Assembly (NCBI RefSeq): GCF_020215665.1
Contig: NZ_CP084061.1
Location: 2,078,001 to 2,142,000 of the forward strand
Length of the DNA: 64,000 bases
From: Blautia parvula
GTDB taxonomy: Bacteria; Bacillota; Clostridia; Lachnospirales; Lachnospiraceae
Reading direction: 5' to 3'
Shown here: positions 8,111 through 15,544 of the stretch, in pieces
Layout of the letters: each line of letters starts with the position of its first letter
How positions within the stretch are numbered: the first letter of the stretch is position 1
The notes under the pieces: model-generated
What the model was told of the DNA's origin: nothing
The model's input: only the letters and a program-made list of their open reading frames with translations
Database searches by the model: none
Position numbers and translations under genes: made by a program

Positions 8111-9303
8111 CCGGCCGCTTCCGGAAATGGAAGTTTATTTTTTTGCAGATACAGACGCAGGATATTATATGCCCCCACGCAGTCTGCATTATAAATATCC
8201 GGCTCGTCTATATATAATCCCCGATATTTTCGATTCTGACTTTGTGCAAACGCTTTTCCCACTTTATCACTTTTCGGACTGCACTGACTGCTGTAATTTT
8301 CTTTCTGCCGGATCATCCTTATTCCGTACCGTTTCAGCTTATACTCCAGTTTCTGGAGGATCTTTTCATACGGAAAGGAATGAAGCTGCTGATTGATCCT
8401 TCCAAGATCCTTTCCCTTACGTATCCCCTTCATATCTCCAATCACAACCGTTGTGATATGCTCTGCCTGACAATACTCAGCGACATATCTGGTTGTTTTA
8501 TGGATAAGATCAGAAACTTTATTTTTCTTCTTTCGATATAGGGAACGTACCTTTTTCGTTTTTTTCGGGTACTTAATCCCACAGCATGACTGCTGACGGT
8601 CACTGATCCCCTGATATCTGGCAATCTCTTTATCAAAATAATGTGTAGTATTCAATAATCCGTTTAACAGAAATGTCTTCCCTGCACTGTCATAGCAGGC
8701 CAGCGTATTTTTCAGTCCCATGTCAATCCCCAAATAATGTCCATTATCTTCCTGCATCGGAACATCTGTCTCTTCATATACTGCTATTGCTGTATATCTT
8801 TTTTCATCAAACTTGATCTGAATTTCTTTGATCTGAATGTCTGAAAACCGCTTTGTTTTCAGATAAAGATGATCAGCATCCACACCCTGGCTCTTCAGAT
8901 AAGTTTTTAACTGTTTTGGAATGGTCAGCCGGATCTTTCCTTCTTCCTGCCGGATCGCATCTTTCAAAAAAGTAATATCCATCTTCTCTTTTCGGAAACG
9001 CGGCGGTCTCGGATTCTCCACCCCTTTGCTCCTCAGCAATACAAAAAAGCTTTTCCACGCCTCTTCCAATTGTTGGAGCACATCCTGTGCCGTCTGTGAT
9101 GGAAGATTTTTATAAAAGAAATTTTCTTTTAACCGTTTCTTCTGGTCATACCAGTTCGGATATCTGGTCATTCCAATCTCTTTGTAATTCCTTTTTTCAT
9201 AATTTGCCACATTCCAGAGTTTAAATGCTGCATATCCCATATGTCCCAAAATGATCTTCTGTTCTTCTGTTGGTAAAAATACTTCTCTTCTCGACAAGAG
9301 CAT
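8080..9303 (-). CDS. tnpB: TnpB RNA-guided nuclease of an IS200/IS605 element
   Basis: 407 residues, full length and uninterrupted. The RuvC-I motif GIDMGLKNTLACYD gives the first catalytic Asp, and NADCVGAYNILR near the C-terminus the RuvC-III Asp. At RuvC-II the segment reads VVIGDMKGIRKG, with Gly where many TnpB proteins have the catalytic Glu. The zinc-finger region keeps only one cysteine (YSSQCSPKSDKV). I believe both traits recur in one TnpB clade, but cannot check activity. The start is the ATG at 9303, 7 bp from AGGAAAGGGG; an ATG at 9309 is too close to that site. TnpB cuts DNA matching its omega-RNA guide next to a short motif and helps the element persist. Confidence 0.9.
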   Translation of the reverse strand: MLLSRREVFLPTEEQKIILGHMGYAAFKLWNVANYEKRNYKEIGMTRYPNWYDQKKRLKENFFYKNLPSQTAQDVLQQLEEAWKSFFVLLRSKGVENPRPPRFRKEKMDITFLKDAIRQEEGKIRLTIPKQLKTYLKSQGVDADHLYLKTKRFSDIQIKEIQIKFDEKRYTAIAVYEETDVPMQEDNGHYLGIDMGLKNTLACYDSAGKTFLLNGLLNTTHYFDKEIARYQGISDRQQSCCGIKYPKKTKKVRSLYRKKKNKVSDLIHKTTRYVAEYCQAEHITTVVIGDMKGIRKGKDLGRINQQLHSFPYEKILQKLEYKLKRYGIRMIRQKENYSSQCSPKSDKVGKAFAQSQNRKYRGLYIDEPDIYNADCVGAYNILRLYLQKNKLPFPEAAGLNCPQKVFV

Positions 9304-9321
9304 ATGCATTCCCCTTTCCTG

Positions 9322-9826
9322 TCAGTAAGACTTCGTTTGTTTTTCAATATATCTGCGGATGTTTTCCTCCGAAACGTTTCCTATTGTTTCCACATAATAG
9401 GAATGATCCCACAATTCTCCCTTCCATAAATATTTACGGAGTTCCGGATATTATTGGAAAGTATATCTTCCAATAATACCCTTCAGCATCTTTACAATAT
9501 ATGAGATCGAGATCTTAGGTGGTGCAGAAACAAACAATGGATATGGTCTCTTTCTCCAGCTTCAAATCAAATACCCCGCTGCAAGCAACGGGGTATTTGA
9601 CCCTCGCGGCAGTCGCCAAATATCCATGCAAGCATGGCTACTTGGCTCGTTGCTCGCGGGAATAAATGGACTGTGAAGCCCTTCTCATCAGCGATCTCCA
9701 CAGCCCTTTTTTCATCGTCTGCTCCATGTCTTCTGTGATAATCTTCCTGCGAGGCTTTACCAACCGCATCACATGGTAGTTGATATTATATACGCAGGTT
9801 CTTGCATGTATCAGATTTTCTTTCAT
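9322..9826 (-). pseudogene. tnpA: tnpA (IS200/IS605 Y1 transposase), inactivated
   Basis: The N-terminal part VYNINYH..RRKIITEDMEQTMKKGLW, a segment EIADEKGFTVH in another frame, then LKLEKET, LFVSAPPKISISYIVKMLKG, and ELWDHSYYVETIGNVSEENI with the catalytic Tyr region are all recognisable as TnpA. At least four lesions are visible: a frameshift after GLW, a palindromic insertion (9567-9666), loss of the HUH (DHVH) metal motif by a small deletion, and an in-frame stop before YPELRK. The promoter upstream (9833-9861) is still well formed. The protein cannot be functional, so the element depends on an outside TnpA to move. Confidence 0.85.
9567..9660. repeat. Double-hairpin palindromic repeat inside tnpA
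   Basis: A perfect 12-bp stem (TCAAATACCCCG at 9567-9578 pairing with 9589-9600) is followed directly by a second compound hairpin at 9601-9660 with nested stems (CCATGC/GCATGG, GCCAA/TTGGC, and CTCGCG against CGCGGG). The unit interrupts tnpA between FTVH and LKLEKET, so it inserted or was copied into the transposase gene. The structure resembles a REP- or MITE-like dispersed element; I have the impression that similar units recur in gut Lachnospiraceae, which I cannot verify. Confidence 0.7.
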
Positions 9827-9832
9827 GCATAT

Positions 9833-9861
9833 AGTATACACTATTTCAATAAGCAAAGCAA
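9833..9861 (-). promoter_or_regulatory. Promoter of the tnpA remnant
   Basis: On the minus strand TTGCTT (9861-9856), a 17-bp spacer and TATACT (9838-9833) lie just before the tnpA start at 9826. This leaves almost no leader, so either transcripts are near leaderless or the first Met differs. Confidence 0.5.
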
Positions 9862-10104
9862 TATATTGTCGAATGTCTGTTCTTTTTTTATAGGCTGGAT
9901 ACAGCCACTATTGTTTCGTGCAGAAATGCACATTTTGACGCTTTCATCTCGGCAATTGAATAGCTGAGGATTCCCGCTTGCTATCCTAAACATGCGTATT
10001 TGCGACAGCATGTAGATAAATATTGCAAAAAATCGCACACATTACGGTTCATACGTCTTCGGCAAAGCAGCCCGGGCCATCACATCCGGCTTCTGCCCCT
10101 GCCA

Positions 10105-10428
10105 TCACAGCTGCCTGTCGTAATATAAAAGTGCAGACAATTCCAGAATATTACGGAAAGCCACATACAGTACAGCGATAGTCATGACCCGGTTCAGCGT
10201 AAAGGTCATCTGCACATGGGAATGGAGCGTCACCATATCCACGACCGCCAATAATAAGAGCAGAATATAGTGGGAACAATTGGCAGTGCGGTTCGCTTTG
10301 TTCTGTACTGCCTCCCAGCGCTCATCGCCTCTGTACTCCATATGTTTCTTCGCCTTCCAGATATAGAGAAACAGTGTCGCCGCTGTGCCGATCAAAAGAA
10401 AAAGCAGGATAATTATCTGGTCATTCAT
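10105..10428 (-). CDS. Small membrane protein of unknown function
   Basis: 107 residues from the ATG at 10428, which has a GGGGGAG site and follows the XRE gene's stop by 4 bp. Three or four hydrophobic segments are seen: IIILLFLLIGTAATLFLYIW near the N-terminus, YILLLLLAVVDMVTL, VMTIAVLYVAF and LELSALLYY. A conserved-looking charged loop (KKHMEYRGDERWEAVQNKANR) lies between the first two. I do not recognise a function. An XRE-type repressor followed by a membrane protein of this size is a common small regulated pair in Firmicutes, and the product probably acts in the cytoplasmic membrane. Confidence 0.75.
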   Translation of the reverse strand: MNDQIIILLFLLIGTAATLFLYIWKAKKHMEYRGDERWEAVQNKANRTANCSHYILLLLLAVVDMVTLHSHVQMTFTLNRVMTIAVLYVAFRNILELSALLYYDRQL

Positions 10429-10432
10429 TGTA

Positions 10433-10633
10433 TCACTCCCCCTTATACTCAAAAACTTCATTGATGGAAACCTGAAAAACCTCTGCGATTTTGAAAGCCA
10501 GTTCCAGGGACGGCGTATATTTATACTTCTCTATGGATATGACCGCCTGCCGCGAGATTCCCACTCTGTCAGCCAAATCAGCCTGGGTCCAGTCGCGCTC
10601 TGCTCTCAAAACCTTGATCCGATTCTTTATCAA
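10433..10633 (-). CDS. XRE/Cro-CI family transcriptional regulator
   Basis: 66 residues, a single helix-turn-helix domain: RIKVLRAERDWTQADLADRV followed by GISRQAVISIEKYKYTPSLE and the FKIAEVFQVSINEVFEY end, all standard for this short class. The start codon is TTG at 10633 with AGGAGG 8 bp upstream. It is co-transcribed with the membrane protein that follows. Two identical-format inverted repeats lie in its own promoter, so it very likely represses its own operon. Confidence 0.9.
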   Translation of the reverse strand: MIKNRIKVLRAERDWTQADLADRVGISRQAVISIEKYKYTPSLELAFKIAEVFQVSINEVFEYKGE

Positions 10634-10653
10634 GGTATTACCTCCTTACAAAA

Positions 10654-10705
10654 TGTAACCTGTTGATTACATTTTTACTGTAACGTATTCATTACATTTT
10701 GTCAA
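10654..10705 (-). promoter_or_regulatory. XRE operon promoter with two operators
   Basis: On the minus strand a consensus -35 TTGACA (10705-10700), a 17-bp spacer and -10 TACAGT (10682-10677) are seen. Two inverted repeats of the form TGTAAC-N6-ATTACA occupy 10679-10696 (within the spacer and -10) and 10654-10671 (just after the transcription start). Their centres are 25 bp apart. Confidence 0.8.
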
Positions 10706-10723
10706 GAGCTAAATACGAAAATA

Positions 10724-10753
10724 GGGAGCCGGGCGATATAGCCGCCCGGCTCC
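10724..10753 (-). terminator. Strong hairpin, probable terminator of the sugar operon
   Basis: A perfect 11-bp GC-rich stem (GGAGCCGGGCG pairing with CGCCCGGCTCC, 7-nt loop), followed on the minus strand by CTATTTTCG. It lies about 170 bp after the UroD-family gene and before the XRE promoter. The T-run is short, so this is the likely but not certain transcript end. Confidence 0.6.
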
Positions 10754-10924
10754 ATAAACTTTCTCATCCGTATTCGGTTCTCCCAATCGTCGTTATCCGT
10801 CAGGACTATGCCTCTATCCGCAGATTCTGCACATATATACACCCACTTCATCCCCGGCAGATTTAGAAGTCCGGATGCCGGAAACCTGCTTTTTCTTTTG
10901 TCAGATGTCCGTAAAAAACTGTTT

Positions 10925-11959
10925 TTATTTTACACTGCCAAGCATTGCATGTATATTCTCTTTCGGCGTATCCCCTCCCAGCGCGCATCCCGGCCCCAGT
11001 ATAAACCCGGTGGCGTTCTTTCCTCCGGTGATCCCAAGAATCCTCTCCGCCGCTGCTTTCACTTCCTGCTGCGTACCGCCTGAAAGCAGTACGGGATTTA
11101 TCTGACCAAGCAGTGCACACTTTCCTTCTGCCTCTCTGACTGCTGCCTCCAGGTCTGTTTTCTGGTCTATCTCCAGCACATCCGCCCCCAGACTGCACAT
11201 CTTATCTATGATCTTTGTGGCGTTGCCGCAGATGTGAAGGGAAATCAGGCCGCCTTTTCTGTGGACCGCTTCTATCACCTGTTTTTCATAAGGCATGGCA
11301 AAAGTTTCATACATGGCGGGTGAGATCACATCCGGCCCTGCGGTGCTGTCACCCATGGAAGTCATGGGAACCCCCAGCAGGAGCAGTCTCTCATGGTAGG
11401 CAATACACGCCCGGGTACAAAAATCCAGCAGTCTGCGGATGTCCTCCTCCGCGTCCTCATCCATCAGATCCTCCAGCAGCCGGTCCATGCCGTAGAGCTG
11501 GGAAGCCAGGCTGAAGGGGCCCTGGTCCCCGCGCCCGATCAGAAACACCTCCCTGCCGAAATGCTGCACCAGCCGCTCCACAGTCAGAAGCTGAGCTTTC
11601 AGAAGCGGACTTTCCCAGAAATTATCCGGCATCTCCAGATTCCTCACATCTTCCAAACGCTTTATTGCTGTGGTATGCGCCACCGGTGCCCCTTTTTTCC
11701 TGTAAATCACGCCGCAGCCAAGGGCCTGCGCAAGCGCTGCTGTCCCATTTTCAACCAGAAGCATATCGTGTCCGAACTCTTCCCACATACTTATCTGCAT
11801 TCGGGCCATTATACTGTCATCCAGCACAAACTCTCCAAAATCCATGCCTGACTCTTCTGCGCACATCAGAAAATTATGCAGGTCTGTGGGCATTCTATCC
11901 ACGTCCTGAAACTGAATGGCAGCCAGACACCTTTCATATGAATTCATATATTCTTTCAT
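10925..11959 (-). CDS. Uroporphyrinogen decarboxylase/MtaA-family protein
   Basis: 344 residues. The zinc-site pattern of the corrinoid-methyltransferase branch is present: LHICGN (His-X-Cys) in the C-terminal third and GPGCALGGDTP with a second Cys near the end. MPTDLHNFL near the N-terminus and FLIGRGDQGPFSLA also fit the family. Members of this branch move methyl groups to or from corrinoid proteins or thiols; true heme-pathway UroD lacks this Cys pattern. No corrinoid protein is encoded nearby. It is the last gene of the ABC importer/GH13 operon, 5 bp after GH13, so it may act on an aglycone or methylated part of the imported compound. That role is inference. Confidence 0.8.
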   Translation of the reverse strand: MKEYMNSYERCLAAIQFQDVDRMPTDLHNFLMCAEESGMDFGEFVLDDSIMARMQISMWEEFGHDMLLVENGTAALAQALGCGVIYRKKGAPVAHTTAIKRLEDVRNLEMPDNFWESPLLKAQLLTVERLVQHFGREVFLIGRGDQGPFSLASQLYGMDRLLEDLMDEDAEEDIRRLLDFCTRACIAYHERLLLLGVPMTSMGDSTAGPDVISPAMYETFAMPYEKQVIEAVHRKGGLISLHICGNATKIIDKMCSLGADVLEIDQKTDLEAAVREAEGKCALLGQINPVLLSGGTQQEVKAAAERILGITGGKNATGFILGPGCALGGDTPKENIHAMLGSVK

Positions 11960-11964
11960 ATGGA

Positions 11965-13740
11965 TTATTCCTGTCCTTTCCGTATCTCTTCTATTTTCAG
12001 CACCAGAAGTCCGCCCCTACTGGTTTTGTCTCTCCTGATGAGCCATTTATGTTCAGACAGATTTATCCCGTTTTCCACAAATTCTGCCTCATCCCCCTGC
12101 GCTTCTCCGAACAGAATCGATACCCGGCAGCGGCTTTCCGGCTGCAGTATCTGTGACAGATCCAGCCTGATCCATACATCTTTCTCCTCGTCAGGGTTGG
12201 CGGCGATCAAAAGCACTTCATTTTCCTCCCTGTAACAATAAGGAATGGGCAGTATCTCCTCCGCGTCGTAATCCACAGGGCAGAAACGGTCTGTTTTCTC
12301 CCCCATTTTCCCGGGCCGTATGAGATGGGGATGTGCTCTGCGGATCTGTATGATACGCTTCATATCTTCCAGCATTGCTGCTTTTTCCGGATTCTTCAAC
12401 TGTTCCCAGTCTATCCAGCTTCCGTACAGCCAGCGGCCTTTTCCCGGTTCTCCCTCACCATATAAGCCGGGAGCGAGCTGCGGCAGGGGACGGTAGTCTG
12501 CATTAAACTCCTCCCCGGACATGAACACCGGAATCGCCGGGGCCAGAAGTGTTGTGTATCCGGCCAGATAGCGGCTTCCCTTTGCCGCATACGGGCTCTC
12601 CTCCTCCGGAAAACCGACCCATCCGTCATCGTGACAGCTAAGCTGAACAGATAAAAATTGTCCGTCCTGAATCCTGTATGGAAAATATACCGTCAGTTTA
12701 TTTTTGGCTTTTGTATACTCCACTGTGTAGTCCACTTCCAGAACACCTTCCCGACTGCTGTTCCAGACCTGACCGGCCTTATTTATCACCTGAATGTTTT
12801 GAATACGCTTTTCATCGTGGATGTTCTCCACACGCAGCCTGCCCTTCTGGATACGATAGGATGCACAGCCGTCTGCGCACACAATTTTCTCTGTGACATC
12901 CCCCTCAAAGATCACTTCCGGCACTTTGCTCTTTCCGAACCAGGAGCTGTCCCTGCTGTCCTGTATGGTTCCGTCTTCATAAAAAATCTTCACTTCCCAG
13001 CGCTCATTGGCCCTTATCTGCCTGTCCCTGCAGTAGCCTGCTGCGTCGTGCAGCATTCTGAAAGAATGGTTCAGGCCATGATTGTGGCTTACAGCTTCCC
13101 CGTGTTGCAGGATATCTGTCACACCGGGAATCGCAGGCCCTGTCTCTGCAATGATCACTATTTTCTTTCCCATATCAGCCGCTTTTCTGCGGATCAAAGC
13201 CCAGAGATCATTCCGATAATGGGCAACATCCAGCCGGTATCCGTCAATCCCGAATTCCTTTATGTACCACAGCCATGTATCCACCCACCATGCATCCAAA
13301 TCTGCGTGTCCGCCGTACCAGTCAAAATCACGCATCCCCCAGGAACCTCCCAGAAACCAGTCAGGGCGTTCTTTTACAAGCGGGCTGTCCTCCATGACGC
13401 CATGGGTTATTACATCCAGAAAAATTTTGATTCCGCGGCTATGGGCACTCTCTACGAAATGCCTGAACTCCGCCTCTGTCCCCAGACTCGGGTCGATGCA
13501 GTCCGGACGGATACACGCATATTCTGTCCAGATATTATAAAAATGGCTTTTGTCGCAGAGCTGATGGCCGGTAAGCCAGACAGCATTAATCCCCAGCTCC
13601 TCCAGATACGGCAGCTTCTCTTCCATGGAAGCAAAGGTGCCCGACTCCGGACCATTCGGTGAAGTAAAGCTTTTTGTTGCAATTTCATAGATAATAAGCC
13701 GTTCCAGATACTCCGGCGCGTCTATGATCTCATAATCCAT
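11965..13740 (-). CDS. GH13 alpha-amylase-family glycosidase with an inserted domain
   Basis: 591 residues from the ATG at 13740 (AGAGGGA site; an upstream GTG at 13761 is less likely). The GH13 catalytic set is complete: GYRLD with nucleophile Asp171, IIAET with acid/base Glu199, and a CHDD segment (His370, Asp371) in place of the usual NHD. About 120 residues rich in beta strands (roughly 245-365) separate the Glu from the HDD motif, longer than in ordinary amylases. There is no signal peptide, so it acts inside the cell on alpha-linked sugars brought in by the adjacent importer. The subfamily is uncertain. Confidence 0.85.
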   Translation of the reverse strand: MDYEIIDAPEYLERLIIYEIATKSFTSPNGPESGTFASMEEKLPYLEELGINAVWLTGHQLCDKSHFYNIWTEYACIRPDCIDPSLGTEAEFRHFVESAHSRGIKIFLDVITHGVMEDSPLVKERPDWFLGGSWGMRDFDWYGGHADLDAWWVDTWLWYIKEFGIDGYRLDVAHYRNDLWALIRRKAADMGKKIVIIAETGPAIPGVTDILQHGEAVSHNHGLNHSFRMLHDAAGYCRDRQIRANERWEVKIFYEDGTIQDSRDSSWFGKSKVPEVIFEGDVTEKIVCADGCASYRIQKGRLRVENIHDEKRIQNIQVINKAGQVWNSSREGVLEVDYTVEYTKAKNKLTVYFPYRIQDGQFLSVQLSCHDDGWVGFPEEESPYAAKGSRYLAGYTTLLAPAIPVFMSGEEFNADYRPLPQLAPGLYGEGEPGKGRWLYGSWIDWEQLKNPEKAAMLEDMKRIIQIRRAHPHLIRPGKMGEKTDRFCPVDYDAEEILPIPYCYREENEVLLIAANPDEEKDVWIRLDLSQILQPESRCRVSILFGEAQGDEAEFVENGINLSEHKWLIRRDKTSRGGLLVLKIEEIRKGQE

Positions 13741-13811
13741 AAGAATTTCCCTCTCTTTCACAATAACAGTTACCGTTCACTCCGTCCCCGGCTGTACGCT
13801 TCGACATGCTC

Positions 13812-14645
13812 TCATCCCTTGACGGAACCTGCCACCATACTCTCTGCAATCTGCTCCTGCAGAATCACATAGACAATCACTGTGGGCAGGATACACATCA
13901 CGAGCGCCGCAAACATTGAGGAATAATTGAAGCTGAACGTAGATGTAAAATACTTGATCGTCAGCGGAAGTGTCCTGTTCTTTTCACTGGAAGTAAGCAG
14001 CATGGCATACATAAATTCATTCCATGAAAAAATAAAGGTAAGGATCGCGGAGCTTGCCATGGCAGATTTACTAAGGGGCAGCATAATCTTGGTAAATGTT
14101 TTTAAGAATCCCGCCCCATCCATATAAGCCGCCTCCTCCAGTTCCTTGGGAACTGACATGAAAAAGTTCTTCATCAGGAACAGGCTGAGCGCCATGCCGA
14201 ATCCGGTATAAATAAGGATAAGTCCTGCCTTCGTATCGTACAGCCCAAGCTTATTGATAACAAAATAAACCGGCTGCACCATGGCATTGGAGGGAATCAG
14301 CATGGAAGAGATCAGCAGCATAAAGATTATCTTCTTCCCTTTAAAATCGGTTCTCGCCAGCACATATCCTGCCATGGAGTAAAGCACCACTGCCAGCACC
14401 GTACTGATCCCGGCCACAAACAGGGAGGTGAAAAACCGTGAGATAATGTCCACCTTCTCCAATGCGATCCTGTATCCGTCTGTATAAAATGAAGTCGGCA
14501 GAGAAAAGCTGGAGGAAAGGATCTGACTGTTTGTCTTAAAGGAAGACAGCAGCACCCATAAAAAAGGAAACAGGGAAATGATGATCACGATCCCCATAAT
14601 AAAGTAATCAAATACCCGCTGTCCTGTCTGTTTTTTTACTTTCAT
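13812..14645 (-). CDS. Carbohydrate ABC transporter permease (MalG-type)
   Basis: 277 residues with six predicted membrane segments. The EAA loop reads EELEEAAYMDGAGFLKTFTKIMLPLSK, the hallmark contact site for the transport ATPase in CUT1 importers. The gene is 13 bp after its partner permease in the order binding protein, permease, permease. It forms half of the membrane channel for a sugar or oligosaccharide. No ATPase gene is present in the operon. Confidence 0.93.
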   Translation of the reverse strand: MKVKKQTGQRVFDYFIMGIVIIISLFPFLWVLLSSFKTNSQILSSSFSLPTSFYTDGYRIALEKVDIISRFFTSLFVAGISTVLAVVLYSMAGYVLARTDFKGKKIIFMLLISSMLIPSNAMVQPVYFVINKLGLYDTKAGLILIYTGFGMALSLFLMKNFFMSVPKELEEAAYMDGAGFLKTFTKIMLPLSKSAMASSAILTFIFSWNEFMYAMLLTSSEKNRTLPLTIKYFTSTFSFNYSSMFAALVMCILPTVIVYVILQEQIAESMVAGSVKG

Positions 14646-14658
14646 ACCTCTCCACCTC

Positions 14659-15528
14659 TCAATCTACACTGTCCATACGAAACAGTTTGTTGCAGAACAA
14701 CATAACAAGGATACCCAGGACCAGAAGGAGTATTCCAAGTGTATTGGCATAGCCGTACTGATTACTCTGAATAATCTTGTTCACCATCATGACAGATATG
14801 GTCATACTGGAATCTCCGGGACCTCCGTTTGTAGTCATATAGATGGACTCAAATTCCTTGAACACCGATGTGACCGCCACAATAGCTCCTGTTCCAATTG
14901 CTCTTCTGAGCAGCGGTAGATATATAAAACAGTCTACCTGCCTTGCCGTTGCCCCGTCAATCCTGGCGGCGTCCTCTATTTCCGAAGAAATAGAGCTGAG
15001 TTCCGCCAGGACGATCAGGGTGATAACTGCCGCATACCAGAGCCAGATATTGGTAACACTTAAAAATGCTGTTTGGGAATCCACCAGCCAGTTTCTGGTC
15101 AGATGTTCCAGTCCTACACTTTTTAACAGCATATTCAGGATTCCCATATCCGGCTTATAGATAAATACAAACATCAGCGCCAGTGCGGACCTGGAGATTA
15201 TGTTGGGAAGCATGAATACGGATCTGGTAAATCTCCAGCCTCTCCTCTTTCTTTTCAGCACCAGCGCCACTAACACACCGAAAGGAACATGCACCGCCAC
15301 AGCCAGCAATGCCCAGAACAGGGTATGCCAAAGGGCCGCATGAAATACAGAATCCCTGAAAATCTTGATATAGTTCTCCAGACCGATGAAACGCATACTC
15401 TGCATCCCGTCCCATTTGGTAAAGCTGGACACCAGAGCCAGAACCATTGGCCCAAGATAAACCAAAGCAAACATCACCAGTGTAGGAGCCAAAAAAATAA
15501 CAATCCAGACTTTGTTTTTCTGTTTCAT
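14659..15528 (-). CDS. Carbohydrate ABC transporter permease (MalF/UgpA-type)
   Basis: 289 residues from the ATG at 15528, which lies 6 bp after GAGGGTG; a GTG at 15537 overlaps that site and is rejected. Six membrane segments are predicted, and the EAA-type loop SSEIEDAARIDGATARQVDCFIYLPLLR is present. The N-terminal KNKVWIVIFLAPTLVMFALVYLGP is typical of the MalF-like subunits of Firmicutes. It pairs with the MalG-type subunit downstream and the lipoprotein binding protein upstream. Confidence 0.93.
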   Translation of the reverse strand: MKQKNKVWIVIFLAPTLVMFALVYLGPMVLALVSSFTKWDGMQSMRFIGLENYIKIFRDSVFHAALWHTLFWALLAVAVHVPFGVLVALVLKRKRRGWRFTRSVFMLPNIISRSALALMFVFIYKPDMGILNMLLKSVGLEHLTRNWLVDSQTAFLSVTNIWLWYAAVITLIVLAELSSISSEIEDAARIDGATARQVDCFIYLPLLRRAIGTGAIVAVTSVFKEFESIYMTTNGGPGDSSMTISVMMVNKIIQSNQYGYANTLGILLLVLGILVMLFCNKLFRMDSVD

Positions 15529-15544
15529 CCCAATCACCCTCTGC

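Larger units (their letters stand above)
7977..9985 (-). mobile_element. IS200/IS605-type insertion sequence (tnpA decayed, tnpB intact)
   Basis: About 2 kb. The ends carry matching imperfect hairpins with the same AATTGAAT loop: 7986-8006 at the tnpB side and 9947-9967 at the tnpA side, as expected of single-strand transposition elements that have no terminal inverted repeats and no target duplication. Between them, on the minus strand, are a tnpA remnant, tnpB and a structured 3' region. The outer limits are estimates from the hairpins; the exact cleavage sites are not determined. The element lies between the lysC promoter and an XRE/membrane protein operon. Confidence 0.8.

Noticed and set aside
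12658-13662. 334-codon open frame opposite the GH13 gene
   Set aside because: Antisense shadow of an intact enzyme with the full catalytic set; no recognisable domain.
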